Shown here: positions 7,925 to 17,180 of the stretch, piece after piece | Position numbering within the stretch: position 1 is the first letter of the stretch | Layout: each line of letters starts with the position of its first letter | Assembly (NCBI GenBank): GCA_023395555.1 | Contig: JAEWYQ010000051.1 | Coordinates: 1 to 64,000 of the forward strand | Origin: Bacillota bacterium | GTDB taxonomy: Bacteria > Bacillota > Clostridia > Lachnospirales > Lachnospiraceae | Direction: 5' to 3' | DNA length: 64,000 nucleotides | The notes under the pieces: model-generated | Seen by the model: only the letters and a program-made list of their open reading frames with translations | Database searches by the model: none | Told to the model about the DNA's origin: nothing | Translations under genes and position numbers: made by a program

Positions 7925-8848
7925 GTGCAAGAGGTCATTTTATCCACTACAAACCTAACAAAAAAGTACAACCACATAGCCGCCGTAAACAATGTCAGCC
8001 TGGGCGTAAAACAGGGGGATATCTACGGCCTTGTGGGCAAAAACGGTGCCGGCAAGACAACCCTGCTGCGATCCATCAGCGGCCAGGCATTCGCTGATGA
8101 GGGCCAGGTATCCCTCTTCGGCGCTTCCTCACCGGAAGGTCTGAGCAAGGGGCGCAGGCGTATTGGTTCCATCATCGAGATTCCCAGCTTTTACATCAAT
8201 ATGACGGCGGAGCAGAACCTGGAATACTACCGGATACAGCGCGGTATTCCCGGAAAGCACTGCGTAGCGGAGGCTTTGGAAGAGGTCGGTCTCTCCCATG
8301 CCGGCAAGAAGAAGTATAAGAGCTTTTCCCTGGGAATGAAGCAGCGTCTCGGTCTGGCTTTGGCCCTGATGAATAAACCGGAGCTTCTTCTGCTGGATGA
8401 ACCCATTAACGGACTGGACCCCTTTGGTATTGTTGAAATCCGTAATCTTCTGATCCGGCTGAACCAGGAGAAGAACATAACCATATTAATATCCAGCCAC
8501 ATCCTTCCCGAATTGTCCAACCTTGCCACCTGCTATGGTTTCATCGATCAGGGGATCATGATCAAACAGCTCTCCGCCGAAGCTCTGTCCAGAGAATGCG
8601 GCCGTTATATTGAATTGAAGGTGGATCAGCCGGAGTTTATGACCGCTCTTTTAGAAAAGGAATTAAACTGCACCTCTTACCAGGTAACTCCCGATTATAC
8701 CATCCATATTTCACAATACCTGGATGAGCCATCCCGGATCAGTGAGCTGGCCGTAACCCGCGGCCTCAAACTGAATTCCATCACCGTGCGGGAAATCAAT
8801 CTGGAGAATTACTTTATTCAATTAGTAGGAGGGGTCAGCCATGATTAG
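7925..8848 (+). CDS. ABC transporter ATP-binding protein, BcrA/lantibiotic-immunity type
   Basis: 307 residues, GTG start behind AAAGGAG. Walker A is GKNGAGKTT (about 37-45), the signature is FSLGMKQRLGLA, and Walker B is LLLLDEPINGLDP; the switch His is in SSHILPEL. The closest family by sequence pattern is the bacitracin/lantibiotic resistance ATPase (BcrA, MutF/LanF). It overlaps the permease start by 8 bp, so the two are translated together. The gene set suggests export of, or protection from, a cell-envelope antimicrobial; the true substrate cannot be read from sequence. Confidence 0.92.
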   Translation: MQEVILSTTNLTKKYNHIAAVNNVSLGVKQGDIYGLVGKNGAGKTTLLRSISGQAFADEGQVSLFGASSPEGLSKGRRRIGSIIEIPSFYINMTAEQNLEYYRIQRGIPGKHCVAEALEEVGLSHAGKKKYKSFSLGMKQRLGLALALMNKPELLLLDEPINGLDPFGIVEIRNLLIRLNQEKNITILISSHILPELSNLATCYGFIDQGIMIKQLSAEALSRECGRYIELKVDQPEFMTALLEKELNCTSYQVTPDYTIHISQYLDEPSRISELAVTRGLKLNSITVREINLENYFIQLVGGVSHD

Positions 8849-9614
8849 TTATATCAAAAGCGAAACTTACCGTATGCTTCATAATAAGGGAAACTATCTG
8901 TTCATTCTGATCTGTTCCGCCTTGCTGATCAGCTCCAATGTTGTGCTGGCTGTCGTTGACGGTACCAGCAAGAATTTCCCTTATGCAAACACCAACTTTT
9001 CCCTCGGGATGCTGTATACCTCTTTGTCCATGGTCTTCCTTCTATGCATCTCCGTCACTTCCATCGCCTTCGGCAATGAATACGGAAACCACACTATGAA
9101 GAACAGTATTTCCTATGGCATCTCCAGAGGGCATATCTACTTTGGCAAGCTGATCTCCTCTATCCTCTATGCCTTTGTCGCATTTATTGTGATCTGCGGA
9201 TTATATCTTCTGACTGGCTATGGATTACTGGAGCATTCCCATGGTCCGGAGATGGAGATTCTTCTGAAAGCCGTCTTAGCTGCTCTTCCGCTTTTCCTCT
9301 ATGCGGTTGCGGTCACCAACTGCTTCAGCTTCCTCCTTGAGGGAAGCGGATCTGCCATTACCGCCATTGTTTCCACGATGCTGGCATTCCCCTATGTCTG
9401 CAATCTGCTGGGGATGAAATTCCAGTTCTTTCAGATGCTGGCTAAAATCCTGCCCTGGAATCTCATCAATAACATGGATTTCAATAGCTCCGATCTCATT
9501 CTGCCCTGGGAGGGAGCGACCGGATATTATTACTATTGGATTGCCGGAGTTGTCCAGATGCTTCTGTTTGTGATCCTCGGCTACGTTGTATTCCGCAGGA
9601 AGGAAATTAAATAG
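8841..9614 (+). CDS. ABC-2 type permease (BcrB/LanE-G-like)
   Basis: 257 residues with six predicted membrane segments, beginning with a short cytoplasmic stretch (MISYIKSETYRMLHNKG) and a first segment at about 18-40. It is the size of single-domain ABC-2 permeases that pair with BcrA-like ATPases. GGAGGGG precedes ATG within the end of the ATPase gene. It forms the membrane part of the exporter encoded with the flanking regulator and kinase. Confidence 0.9.
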   Translation: MISYIKSETYRMLHNKGNYLFILICSALLISSNVVLAVVDGTSKNFPYANTNFSLGMLYTSLSMVFLLCISVTSIAFGNEYGNHTMKNSISYGISRGHIYFGKLISSILYAFVAFIVICGLYLLTGYGLLEHSHGPEMEILLKAVLAALPLFLYAVAVTNCFSFLLEGSGSAITAIVSTMLAFPYVCNLLGMKFQFFQMLAKILPWNLINNMDFNSSDLILPWEGATGYYYYWIAGVVQMLLFVILGYVVFRRKEIK

Positions 9615-9636
9615 TAATTTGCAAGGGAGGTGCGCA

Positions 9637-10539
9637 ATGATGCAATATATATGTCTTATTCTGATTTTATTATCCATATTTCTTGCTGCGCGCCTCTGCC
9701 TTCTTCATAGGGCAATCCGCCGGGCAGCCGGCGATATGGAGGAGATCGAGGATCAGCCCGAAAGCAACCGCCAGCTGAAAACCGCTTCCATCGACTGCAG
9801 CCTGGAAAGGCTCCTGAAGCAGATTAATATTGTATATCGGGCAAGGCAGTTGGAACGGATTCGCTACGAAAGAAGAGAGCTGCAGATCCGCCAGGAGATC
9901 GAGAATATCTCCCATGATCTGCGGACTCCCCTTACCTCCATCCTGGGTTATCTTGATTTAATAGAGGATGAAGAGACAACGGTACAGGAAAGAGAAGAAT
10001 ATCTGGGCATTATTCGCAGGAGAGCCCGGATTTTGCAGAGCTTTATTCAAGATTTTTACGAAATTTCCCGTATCCAGGCTGATGATTATCCCATAAAACG
10101 AACCGCGATACTGGTACAGGGACTGGTAAAGGAAGTAATTGTTGCCTACTACCATAGCTTTGAAGAGCGTCATATTCAGGTTCACATCTCTCTGGAGGAA
10201 TCTCCCTGCCGCCTTCTCGCAGACAGGAGCCAACTGGAGCGTATTCTTAATAATCTCATCCAGAATGCCTTAAAATATGCCCGGCAGCATTTCTCCATAA
10301 AGCAATTCGTAACCGGAGATCAATGTGTTCTTCAATTTATAAATGATGCGGAGGGTATCTCAGAGGAAGATCTGGGCCGTATCTTCGAGCGCTTTTATAC
10401 CGTTGATCAGTCCAGAAGCGGGCAAAGCAGCGGCCTGGGACTGACCATTGCCAAGACCCTGACGGAGAAATTAAAAGGAACCATTGAGGCAAAAATGGAA
10501 GGGGATTTGTTTATCATTGAACTAAAAATTCCAATCTAA
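9637..10539 (+). CDS. Sensor histidine kinase
   Basis: 300 residues from ATG at 9637, which follows GGGAGG; the frame is open from 9586 but lacks a ribosome site there. One membrane segment (about 3-22) and no extracellular domain, then HisKA with H93 (ISHDLRTPLTSILGYLDL) and HATPase with NNLIQNALKYA and SSGLGLTIAKTL. A kinase with so little outside the membrane usually senses through a partner transporter. It ends the module opened by the response regulator at 7121 and is followed by a strong terminator. Confidence 0.92.
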   Translation: MMQYICLILILLSIFLAARLCLLHRAIRRAAGDMEEIEDQPESNRQLKTASIDCSLERLLKQINIVYRARQLERIRYERRELQIRQEIENISHDLRTPLTSILGYLDLIEDEETTVQEREEYLGIIRRRARILQSFIQDFYEISRIQADDYPIKRTAILVQGLVKEVIVAYYHSFEERHIQVHISLEESPCRLLADRSQLERILNNLIQNALKYARQHFSIKQFVTGDQCVLQFINDAEGISEEDLGRIFERFYTVDQSRSGQSSGLGLTIAKTLTEKLKGTIEAKMEGDLFIIELKIPI

Positions 10540-10632
10540 CCACAGGCTGCATTGCAATTGTTCGTATAAATATTTTGCAGCCGCCCCTCCGCAAGAGCAA
10601 ACTCAAGTGATTCAGATGATTAACTAATATTA

Positions 10633-10681
10633 AAAATGCCCATGAAACCATTTCCGGATAAATCTGTTTCATGGGCATTTT
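10633..10681. terminator. Bidirectional terminator
   Basis: A perfect 16-bp stem (10633-10648 with 10666-10681) starting AAAATGCC and ending GGCATTTT. It ends the kinase operon on the plus strand and the small gene at 10751-10960 on the minus strand. Confidence 0.9.
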
Positions 10682-10750
10682 CATCTTTGTATAGACTGAA
10701 TTTAAGAATCACCTATGATTTTGACCTTCGAAAAGTTCCTGCCATCATAG

Positions 10751-10960
10751 TCAAAAAGCCGACCCGTCATGGAGATTGCGAACCACTTCCGTAACCCGGT
10801 TCTTCGCCTCGTCTCCTGTTGTCGAACCTTTTATATAATCCACTAACTGCTCTTTCTTCTGCTCCGGCAAATTCACAAAATTCTTCATTGCATCCATATC
10901 CAGCGCCAGGCGAAAGCCCAGACCTTCCGGAAGCTGATGCTGGTTATCAATCAGACTCAT
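10751..10960 (-). CDS. Conserved small protein, function unknown
   Basis: 69 residues, acidic and helical, with no Cys and no membrane segment. AAAGGAG is 6 nt before ATG, and the gene is closed by the terminator at 10633-10681. The pattern (GLGFRLALDMDAMKNFVNLPEQKKEQLVDYI) resembles small conserved proteins I recall from Clostridia that have no assigned function. Confidence 0.75.
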   Translation of the reverse strand: MSLIDNQHQLPEGLGFRLALDMDAMKNFVNLPEQKKEQLVDYIKGSTTGDEAKNRVTEVVRNLHDGSAF

Positions 10961-11062
10961 TGCCCGCTCCTTTCCTGCTCTTAAAATCTATTCCGCCAAA
11001 TTGTCTCAAGCTTAGTATCTGATTGTTTTTCTCTTTTATGTGATATTTTATTTCCTATTTCT

Positions 11063-12142
11063 TCAATCTTCGTTAAATTTAAGCAGCAATGTCAGTATCA
11101 GACTAATGATAAATCCCGCTGCCATTGCAAAGACCAAAGTCCAGAATCCCTTCCCGAAATACACCACCAGGCTTGTAAGAGAGGGATAGGCAAAGGCAAC
11201 CGCCCCCGCCTCTGAGGTTCCGACAATGGCTCCTCCGATGGCTCCCGCAATACAGGCCGCAATCATCGGACGCTTTAAGGGAACCGTTACTCCGTATAAT
11301 ACCGGCTCGGTGACGCCCAGCATGGCAGTAAGGGCACCGGACAGGGCCACGGATTTTAATTTTTTATTCTTTGTCAGAATGCTTACCGCCACAGCCGCTC
11401 CAGCCTGCCCCATCACCGCCGGTCCGCACAGGGGCAGGAAGGAATCCCGCCCCAGGGTACTGATATGGTCAAGTACCACCGGAACGATTCCCCAGTGCAG
11501 GCCAAAGACTACCACGGGCTGCCAGATCAGTCCAAAGATCGCACCTGCGGCCACCGGACTGAGGCTGTAGAGAGCGGAATATGAGGCTGACAAACCGCCG
11601 CCCACCATGGCTCCCAGAGGCCCGAAGACCAGAAAAGTGGCAGGGGTAACAATAATTAATGCCAGCATCGGCTTTAAGAAGCCCTTGACTGCTCCGGGAA
11701 GCAGCCGTTCCAGGGGCAGCTCCACATAATGCAGCATCCCGACTGCCAGAATGATTGGTATCACGCTGGAGGGATAGCTCACCGGAGGCACCTTGATTCC
11801 AAAGATGTCCAGACTGGCACCCATTGCAAAATAATCCGTAATATCCGGATATACCAGTGCCGCAGCCAGCAGCATGGCGGTGAAGGGATCCGCCTTCAGC
11901 TTATGGGCAGCAGTATACGCTAAAAAGATGGGCAGAAAATGAAAAAAGCCATCCGATATCGCATAAAAGATCTGGTAGGCCCCGGAGGTCTCCTTCAGCA
12001 GCCCTGCATTGACAATTAACAGCAGCACCCCCTTGAGAAGCGCCGCTGCCATCAGCACATTGATGACCGGCACAAAGATGCCGGAAATTGTATCAATGAC
12101 ACGATTGAATACATTCCTTTTCTCGTTAGTCGTTGTATGCAT
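11063..12142 (-). CDS. PTS EIIC component, glucose/beta-glucoside superfamily, standalone
   Basis: 359 residues with about ten membrane segments. It matches the EIIC domain of the beta-glucoside/sucrose/trehalose PTS permeases: N-terminal FNRVIDTISGIFVPVINVLMAAALLKG and the substrate-region motif GVTEPVLYGVTVPLKRP. In these permeases EIIC is normally fused to EIIB and often EIIA; neither is present nearby, so phosphorylation must come from a protein encoded elsewhere. The protein is whole as an EIIC. A 22-bp dyad lies 17 bp before the ATG. Confidence 0.88.
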   Translation of the reverse strand: MHTTTNEKRNVFNRVIDTISGIFVPVINVLMAAALLKGVLLLIVNAGLLKETSGAYQIFYAISDGFFHFLPIFLAYTAAHKLKADPFTAMLLAAALVYPDITDYFAMGASLDIFGIKVPPVSYPSSVIPIILAVGMLHYVELPLERLLPGAVKGFLKPMLALIIVTPATFLVFGPLGAMVGGGLSASYSALYSLSPVAAGAIFGLIWQPVVVFGLHWGIVPVVLDHISTLGRDSFLPLCGPAVMGQAGAAVAVSILTKNKKLKSVALSGALTAMLGVTEPVLYGVTVPLKRPMIAACIAGAIGGAIVGTSEAGAVAFAYPSLTSLVVYFGKGFWTLVFAMAAGFIISLILTLLLKFNED

Positions 12143-12159
12143 TGTTTTTCTCCATACCG

Positions 12160-12181
12160 CAGGAACATAAATTTGTTCCTG
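12160..12181. promoter_or_regulatory. Dyad before the EIIC gene, possible operator
   Basis: CAGGAACA (12160-12167) and TGTTCCTG (12174-12181) are exact inverted arms with a 6-nt centre, just upstream of the EIIC start. It may be a repressor site or a leader hairpin. Confidence 0.5.
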
Positions 12182-12215
12182 TAATCATAATTCTGTTATT
12201 CACAGGAAAAGGGCC

Positions 12216-12247
12216 AAAAAATGCAAGGTACTGCACTCCGGTACCTT
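12216..12247 (-). terminator. Terminator of the oligoendopeptidase gene
   Basis: On the minus strand AAGGTAC (12247-12241) pairs with GTACCTT (12231-12225), followed by GCA and six T. It lies 30 bp after the pepF stop. Confidence 0.8.
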
Positions 12248-12276
12248 CCATGCTTCTGGCCCTAATACCATAGCAT

Positions 12277-14031
12277 TTATGCCAATTGTACAAATTCCTC
12301 AATCAGTGCCTCGACGGTTCTCAGGCTGGTTCTCCAGAACTGAGGATCCTCCAGGTTAATCTCGGCCTGCCTTGCGGCATCCTCCACACTCATTACCGTA
12401 GTGGCACGAAGCAATGCCTTATACTTCGGAACAAAGGCTTCTCCCTCTGTCTTATACTTTTCATACAAACCTCTGGCAAACAAACCCCCGAAGGCATAAG
12501 GGAAATTATAAAAGCTTAAATTCTCCGAGTAATAATGTCCCTTTAACACCCACATATAAGGGTGCAGGCAGTCATGATCCAACCCGTCGCCGTAAGCTGT
12601 CTTCTGCGCCTCAAGCATGATTTCCTTCAATTCATCCGCAAAGAGGAAGCCGGTCTTACATTTCTCAAATACCGCGCTCTCAAACAGATATCTGGAGTAG
12701 ATGTCACAGATAATCTGGGTCACATCCTGAAGCTGGCTCTCAATCAGGGCAAGCTTCTCCCTGCCGGTGGATTCCTTGATTACCGCCTCCATAATAACCG
12801 CCTCATTAAAAGTGGAAGCCGTCTCGGCTACCGGCATACTGTAATCCACGTTAAGGGGCTGGTGGTCCTGAATATTCAGACCGTGATAAGCATGACCCAG
12901 CTCATGAGCCAGCGTAACCACATCACTTAAGGAACCGTCAAAATTCGTAAGAACCCTGCTCTGCTTTACAAAGGGAAGATTCGCGCAGAACGCGCCTCCC
13001 ACCTTTCCTTTCCGGGGATAGAAGTCAATCCATTCATTATCAAAGGCTTCCTCCGCCATATCTGCCAGATCACCGGCAAAGCCTCTGAAATGCTTCAACA
13101 GATATTCCTTGGCTTCTTCTGCAGTAAACTTAGTGGAAGTCTCACCAATGGGAGCAAACATATCATACCAGGGAAGTCCCTTCTCATGGCCCATGATTTT
13201 TGCTTTATGCTTCAAATATTTATGGAAGGAGGGCAGAGCCTCCCGAATAGCTTCCAGCATTGCCTCCAGGGTCTCTTTCTTCATCTTTGCCTGCATTAAG
13301 GTCATATCCAGTGCAGATTCATAGCCTCTGAGCTCACAGATGGTGTTGACCTGGGTCTTGATGCTGTTGAGGGAGAAGCTGATGGCATCCTTAACCTTCT
13401 CCAGAGCTTTCAGCTCTGCGGCAAAAGCGTCCTTACGAACCTCCACATCCTCACTGTAGGCCAGGTTGCGGACATCCGGGAAGGTGATGATCTTATCCCG
13501 GTATTCCACCTCCAGGGTAGAGGTCAGAAAGCTCTGCATACTGCTCCAGGCCGACCCGGCACTGATATTGAGCTTTGCAATCACTTCCTCCACATCATCG
13601 CTCAGCAGATACTTTGCTTCCTTTTTCAATTCACTAAATAAGAATTCATACGCTGCAAGCTTTGGATTCTTCTTCACATAAGCGTCTAACTGCTCGATTC
13701 CGGCGATAAACTTATGAATTACCGCCTTGGGCTTTGAGAACAGGCTGAGCTGCTTTTCAAAGGCATTCACCTCATTGGCAATCTCACCGTCGGCAGTGTT
13801 CACCGACTGCCTCAGCTCCACATAACTGCCCAGCTTGCTGGCCAGAAGCTCATATTGCTCCATATAGTCAACCGCTTTCTTCAAAGCCGCCTCTTCATCG
13901 GCTGCCTGCGCAAGTCCGGTGCTGAAGGCATCCATTTCCTCCGTAAGAGTCTGGAGCCTTGCCTTATCCTGAAGGTATGCTTCGTCCTGAAACCCTTTAT
14001 ATAGTATATCCAGTGACCATTCCTTGTTCAT
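12277..14031 (-). CDS. pepF: Oligoendopeptidase F (M3 family zinc peptidase)
   Basis: 584 residues, normal for PepF of family M3. The zinc site is clear: HELGH at 376-380 (H376, H380, catalytic E377) with a third ligand expected in AETASTFNE (E403). These cytoplasmic enzymes cut oligopeptides of about 7-17 residues. The N-terminal 200 residues form the helical half of the fold. ATG follows AGGAAGAAG, and the gene has its own terminator. Confidence 0.95.
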   Translation of the reverse strand: MNKEWSLDILYKGFQDEAYLQDKARLQTLTEEMDAFSTGLAQAADEEAALKKAVDYMEQYELLASKLGSYVELRQSVNTADGEIANEVNAFEKQLSLFSKPKAVIHKFIAGIEQLDAYVKKNPKLAAYEFLFSELKKEAKYLLSDDVEEVIAKLNISAGSAWSSMQSFLTSTLEVEYRDKIITFPDVRNLAYSEDVEVRKDAFAAELKALEKVKDAISFSLNSIKTQVNTICELRGYESALDMTLMQAKMKKETLEAMLEAIREALPSFHKYLKHKAKIMGHEKGLPWYDMFAPIGETSTKFTAEEAKEYLLKHFRGFAGDLADMAEEAFDNEWIDFYPRKGKVGGAFCANLPFVKQSRVLTNFDGSLSDVVTLAHELGHAYHGLNIQDHQPLNVDYSMPVAETASTFNEAVIMEAVIKESTGREKLALIESQLQDVTQIICDIYSRYLFESAVFEKCKTGFLFADELKEIMLEAQKTAYGDGLDHDCLHPYMWVLKGHYYSENLSFYNFPYAFGGLFARGLYEKYKTEGEAFVPKYKALLRATTVMSVEDAARQAEINLEDPQFWRTSLRTVEALIEEFVQLA

Positions 14032-14176
14032 AATTCTTCTTCCTTTCCCATTTTGTCTCTATTGCATTTATCCTTATAATATCCTATTTATATACCGTCT
14101 GTCCACTTAATATTTATTTGTTCTAAATATTCTTGCACGGCCGGAAGGCAGCGGTCCGCCCTCCTCCTGCTTCTGC

Positions 14177-14812
14177 TCAGGCACGGATTACCCTGCCTAC
14201 GACCTTGCGGAAATGATATACCGTATCATAAGCAATACCAATCATCTGCCGCCTCCGAAAGAATTCGTCCTCATCCGCGTATTCCCGTTTCCACACAGCG
14301 GTGTCTCTAAGGCCCCCGGTGTATACCACATAATCCTCCAACCGTCTCTCCAGCTGCCGTATCTTAATCATATCGGGATAACGCAGCAAATGCGTGGCGA
14401 ACTCCAGGCAGGTATACATATTCTCGGAGGTCAGCCGCTTCCCCATCAGGGACAGCACGGCATTCAGCGTATTATAGATCATAATCTCCCGATTCTGCCG
14501 GAAGAATTCCACTTCCTCCCGTATCCTCTCATATTCCTCCTGCTCCACCGGTACCTCACAGATCTTGACCTGGACATCCTGGTCCCCATACAGATACCTG
14601 CCCGGCTGCTCCGTGACAAAACCCCCGAGAATCGGCGAATTAATATGATATCTGGCAAAGGAATACATCCTGCTCAAATCCCGTTCAAAGGCAACCGTAA
14701 CATGGCTGTACCGGTTTCTTGTAAACAAACGGATCATTTTCCCCATAACCGTATTGGTCGAGATAAATACTACATAAATATAATTCATTTTCTCTCTGTC
14801 TGCCGGTAACAT
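14177..14812 (-). CDS. Predicted permuted papain-fold (NlpC/P60-like) protein
   Basis: 211 residues from ATG at 14812, which follows AGAGGGTG. The frame continues to a GTG at 14923, but that codon lies only 6 bp from a TGATATAAT promoter box and has no ribosome site. No signal peptide. Residues YSHVTVAFE (early His) and YTCLEFATHLL (later Cys) are placed as in circularly permuted NlpC/P60 proteins such as the YiiX group, which are hydrolases or acyltransferases. The first strand (MNYIYVVFISTNTVMGKMIRLFT) fits the same fold. Assignment is by motif only. Confidence 0.7.
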   Translation of the reverse strand: MLPADREKMNYIYVVFISTNTVMGKMIRLFTRNRYSHVTVAFERDLSRMYSFARYHINSPILGGFVTEQPGRYLYGDQDVQVKICEVPVEQEEYERIREEVEFFRQNREIMIYNTLNAVLSLMGKRLTSENMYTCLEFATHLLRYPDMIKIRQLERRLEDYVVYTGGLRDTAVWKREYADEDEFFRRRQMIGIAYDTVYHFRKVVGRVIRA

Positions 14813-14925
14813 AGCTTTCACCCTCTTCCTATCGGAGAACACTTCTGATTCTTGTTTTAATCCGTGTCCCCTCTTTGTGTCTCTCTCATAGTAAGAACGT
14901 TTCAAACGCCTTTTTATCTTCACCG

Positions 14926-15026
14926 TATTATATCATGAATATAAACAGTATTCATGATCTTGCTGCTCCAATCGAAGAACGTAAGCAATCTTGCATCATG
15001 CTCACTACGCCTTTATTATATAATAC
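14926..15026 (-). repeat. Dispersed structured repeat, copy A
   Basis: Copy A of a four-member family. Hairpin 1: ATCATGAATA (14932-14941) with TATTCATGAT (14949-14958). Hairpin 2: GTAAG/CTTGC near 14981-14994. The GCTCACTACGC block is at 15000-15010. Its right end overlaps the stop codon of the CPBP gene, and its left end supplies the TGATATAAT box in front of the gene at 14177-14812. Confidence 0.8.
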
Positions 15027-15693
15027 CGAATAAAATAAACCCGACTGTGTTCACCGCAAAATTGGCAAACATATGAACCAGCCAAGATTGGTAGACCGTT
15101 CCGCTTCTTTCATTCAGCCAGTTAAATATAAGCCCTGCCACAAATAAACTGACGATTAATAGAATAAACAGGTAAATGCTAAACCAACTGGCCATAATTG
15201 CAATATGGTACAGGGCAAACAATGCAGCGCTGAACAGGTGCGCAAAACGCCCGGAGCTGACCTTCTTTAGCATTAAAAATCCAATTCCGCGGAAGTAGTA
15301 TTCCTCCAGCAGCGAATTAACAAAGGAGATATAAAGTGCAACCCATACAAACTCCTCTCTGCTCACTCCGCTGGAGCTGGTAATTGCCTCCGCTACCTGT
15401 GAAAAATCAAAAAAATTTCCAATAGTAAAATATGCTCCGAGAATGAAGCAATAGACAGCCATTCCTAAAAGAATTGATTTTAACAGACTCTTTCCTTTTA
15501 TTTTAAACATATCAGTCAGAGCCAGTTCCCTGTCTCTTCCTAAAATGACCGTTGGTAAAACGAGAAACAGGACAATCTTAACCAGTGATTTCATCTTATA
15601 GCCCGGTGCCAGAACCGTTTCCACAACAGCCATTATAGCACAGGACAGAATAATCAGCCAAATTATAATGAAACGACTGCACCTCCTCGCCAT
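15016..15693 (-). CDS. CPBP family intramembrane protease (CAAX/Abi type)
   Basis: 225 residues with six or seven membrane segments. The active-site residues of the CPBP family are present: E130-E131 and R135 in EEYYFRG, H163 in LYHIAIM and H207 in SWLVHMFANF. Related proteins cleave prenylated or bacteriocin-related substrates or serve in immunity; the substrate here is unknown. AGGAGG precedes ATG. It is followed by the ftsW/rodA-type gene upstream on the same strand, but the 77-bp gap gives no strong link. Confidence 0.9.
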   Translation of the reverse strand: MARRCSRFIIIWLIILSCAIMAVVETVLAPGYKMKSLVKIVLFLVLPTVILGRDRELALTDMFKIKGKSLLKSILLGMAVYCFILGAYFTIGNFFDFSQVAEAITSSSGVSREEFVWVALYISFVNSLLEEYYFRGIGFLMLKKVSSGRFAHLFSAALFALYHIAIMASWFSIYLFILLIVSLFVAGLIFNWLNERSGTVYQSWLVHMFANFAVNTVGFILFGII

Positions 15694-15770
15694 GTTCTTC
15701 CTCCTAACGATATCATTGCTTCCTTACCCTTTGTCTCACGTTCCGATTATACCTTTCTTTTACAACAACA

Positions 15771-16919
15771 TCAAGTACTATCTTCGTTGCTTTTCTGTCT
15801 GGCCCCAACATTCAGCACCAGCCCAACGGCCATCATGGAGCTGACCAGAGAAGTTAGACCATAGCTGATAAACGGCAGAGGAAGTCCCGTATTAGGCAGA
15901 AGCTGGGCTGCCACTCCGATATTTACAAAGATCTGGAACACCAGATAGGCGGTCACACCCATGCAGATCAGCTTACCCATATAATCCATGGCGCGGGAGG
16001 ATTGGATCAGGCACCGGATTACCAGTATTGCATAAAGCAGGATTATGACAAAGCTGCCTACAAAGCCAAATTCCTCACCAATAATTGCAAAAACAAAATC
16101 ACTTTCCTTCGCATAGATTTTACTGTATTTCCGCTGCTCATCGCTATCCGGAGAAATCATCTTCCCATGAAGTCCTCCTGATCCAATGGCGTCTATGGAC
16201 TGAAGCTGCTGGAAATCTTGATCCAGTTCCTCTTCTTCCTCATCTGACAGAAAGGATAATACCCTGCCAATCTGATATTTTTCAATAAACGGCAGCTTGA
16301 CATTGAACAGCATTACACTGACCAGGATACCCGCCACTACCGGCAGAAGCAGGGTAAGTGCAGCACCCATCACCCTGTAGCTGATTCCCGAAGTATATAC
16401 CAGGATGACGAAAATAAACAAAATAGAGATGCCGGAGCTCAAATGAGGTTCTGACAGGATTAATCCTATCGGTAACGCCACTACTGCCCCAAGAAGAAAG
16501 ATCATATATAATTTATCCAGCTTCCTTCTAAAATGGTTACACAAAAAAGCCAGGAACAGAATTATTACAATTTTAGCCAGCTCAGAAGGTTGAAATTGTA
16601 TTCCGAATAATTCAATCCAGCGTTTCACATTATTAATATCTTCTCCAATGACAAGGGTAAGTATCAGGATAAAGAGCATGGCAATATACATAACCGGGGA
16701 CAAGGCGCAAATAATGTGATAATCAATCAATACAATTACAGTGATCAAAACGCAGCCAATCAACACGCCGGCCAGCTGCTTAATCACGTCGGAAGCCTGT
16801 TCCTCACTTGATGAAAATGCCTTCTGCTTGCAATATAACCCAATTCCAATTAATATCGCCATAATAATTATGATTATAAAGTCCAGCTTTTTGTAGGATA
16901 TCTTTATCTTCACGATCAC
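15771..16919 (-). CDS. FtsW/RodA/SpoVE family peptidoglycan glycosyltransferase
   Basis: 382 residues with about ten membrane segments. SEDS signatures are present: GIQFQPSELAKI (about 115-126) and LPNTGLPLPFISYGLTSL near the C-terminus, plus the large extracellular loop with ESDFVFAIIGEEFG. SEDS proteins polymerise lipid II together with a class B penicillin-binding protein. No division or elongation partner is adjacent, so FtsW, RodA and SpoVE cannot be told apart. Start is GTG at 16919 behind AAGGGAAGA. Confidence 0.9.
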   Translation of the reverse strand: MIVKIKISYKKLDFIIIIIMAILIGIGLYCKQKAFSSSEEQASDVIKQLAGVLIGCVLITVIVLIDYHIICALSPVMYIAMLFILILTLVIGEDINNVKRWIELFGIQFQPSELAKIVIILFLAFLCNHFRRKLDKLYMIFLLGAVVALPIGLILSEPHLSSGISILFIFVILVYTSGISYRVMGAALTLLLPVVAGILVSVMLFNVKLPFIEKYQIGRVLSFLSDEEEEELDQDFQQLQSIDAIGSGGLHGKMISPDSDEQRKYSKIYAKESDFVFAIIGEEFGFVGSFVIILLYAILVIRCLIQSSRAMDYMGKLICMGVTAYLVFQIFVNIGVAAQLLPNTGLPLPFISYGLTSLVSSMMAVGLVLNVGARQKSNEDST

Positions 16920-17077
16920 TCTTCCCTTCTGTCATTCTCTGCATTCGCTTTCCTATACCTTCTCTTTATCTATGCCAATAAGCCCATTATATTTCATACT
17001 TGATAAACTCTCAAGCCGGATTATCATTTGTTGTACCGTTTTATCTTTTCTAGGTTACTTTTCTTATTTACTTAAAC

Positions 17078-17142
17078 AAAAAGCCCGCAGTTCTATACCC
17101 CCATAATACCTCAGTATATGGAAAGTTCATAGAACTGCAGGC
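17078..17142 (-). terminator. Terminator of the nitroreductase gene
   Basis: On the minus strand GCCTGCAGTTCTAT pairs with ATAGAACTGCGGGC (17142-17129 and 17096-17083), one mismatch, followed by five T. Confidence 0.85.
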
Positions 17143-17180
17143 CTTTCACGAACCGCCTTCCGGACGGCCCCTTGCTGCTC

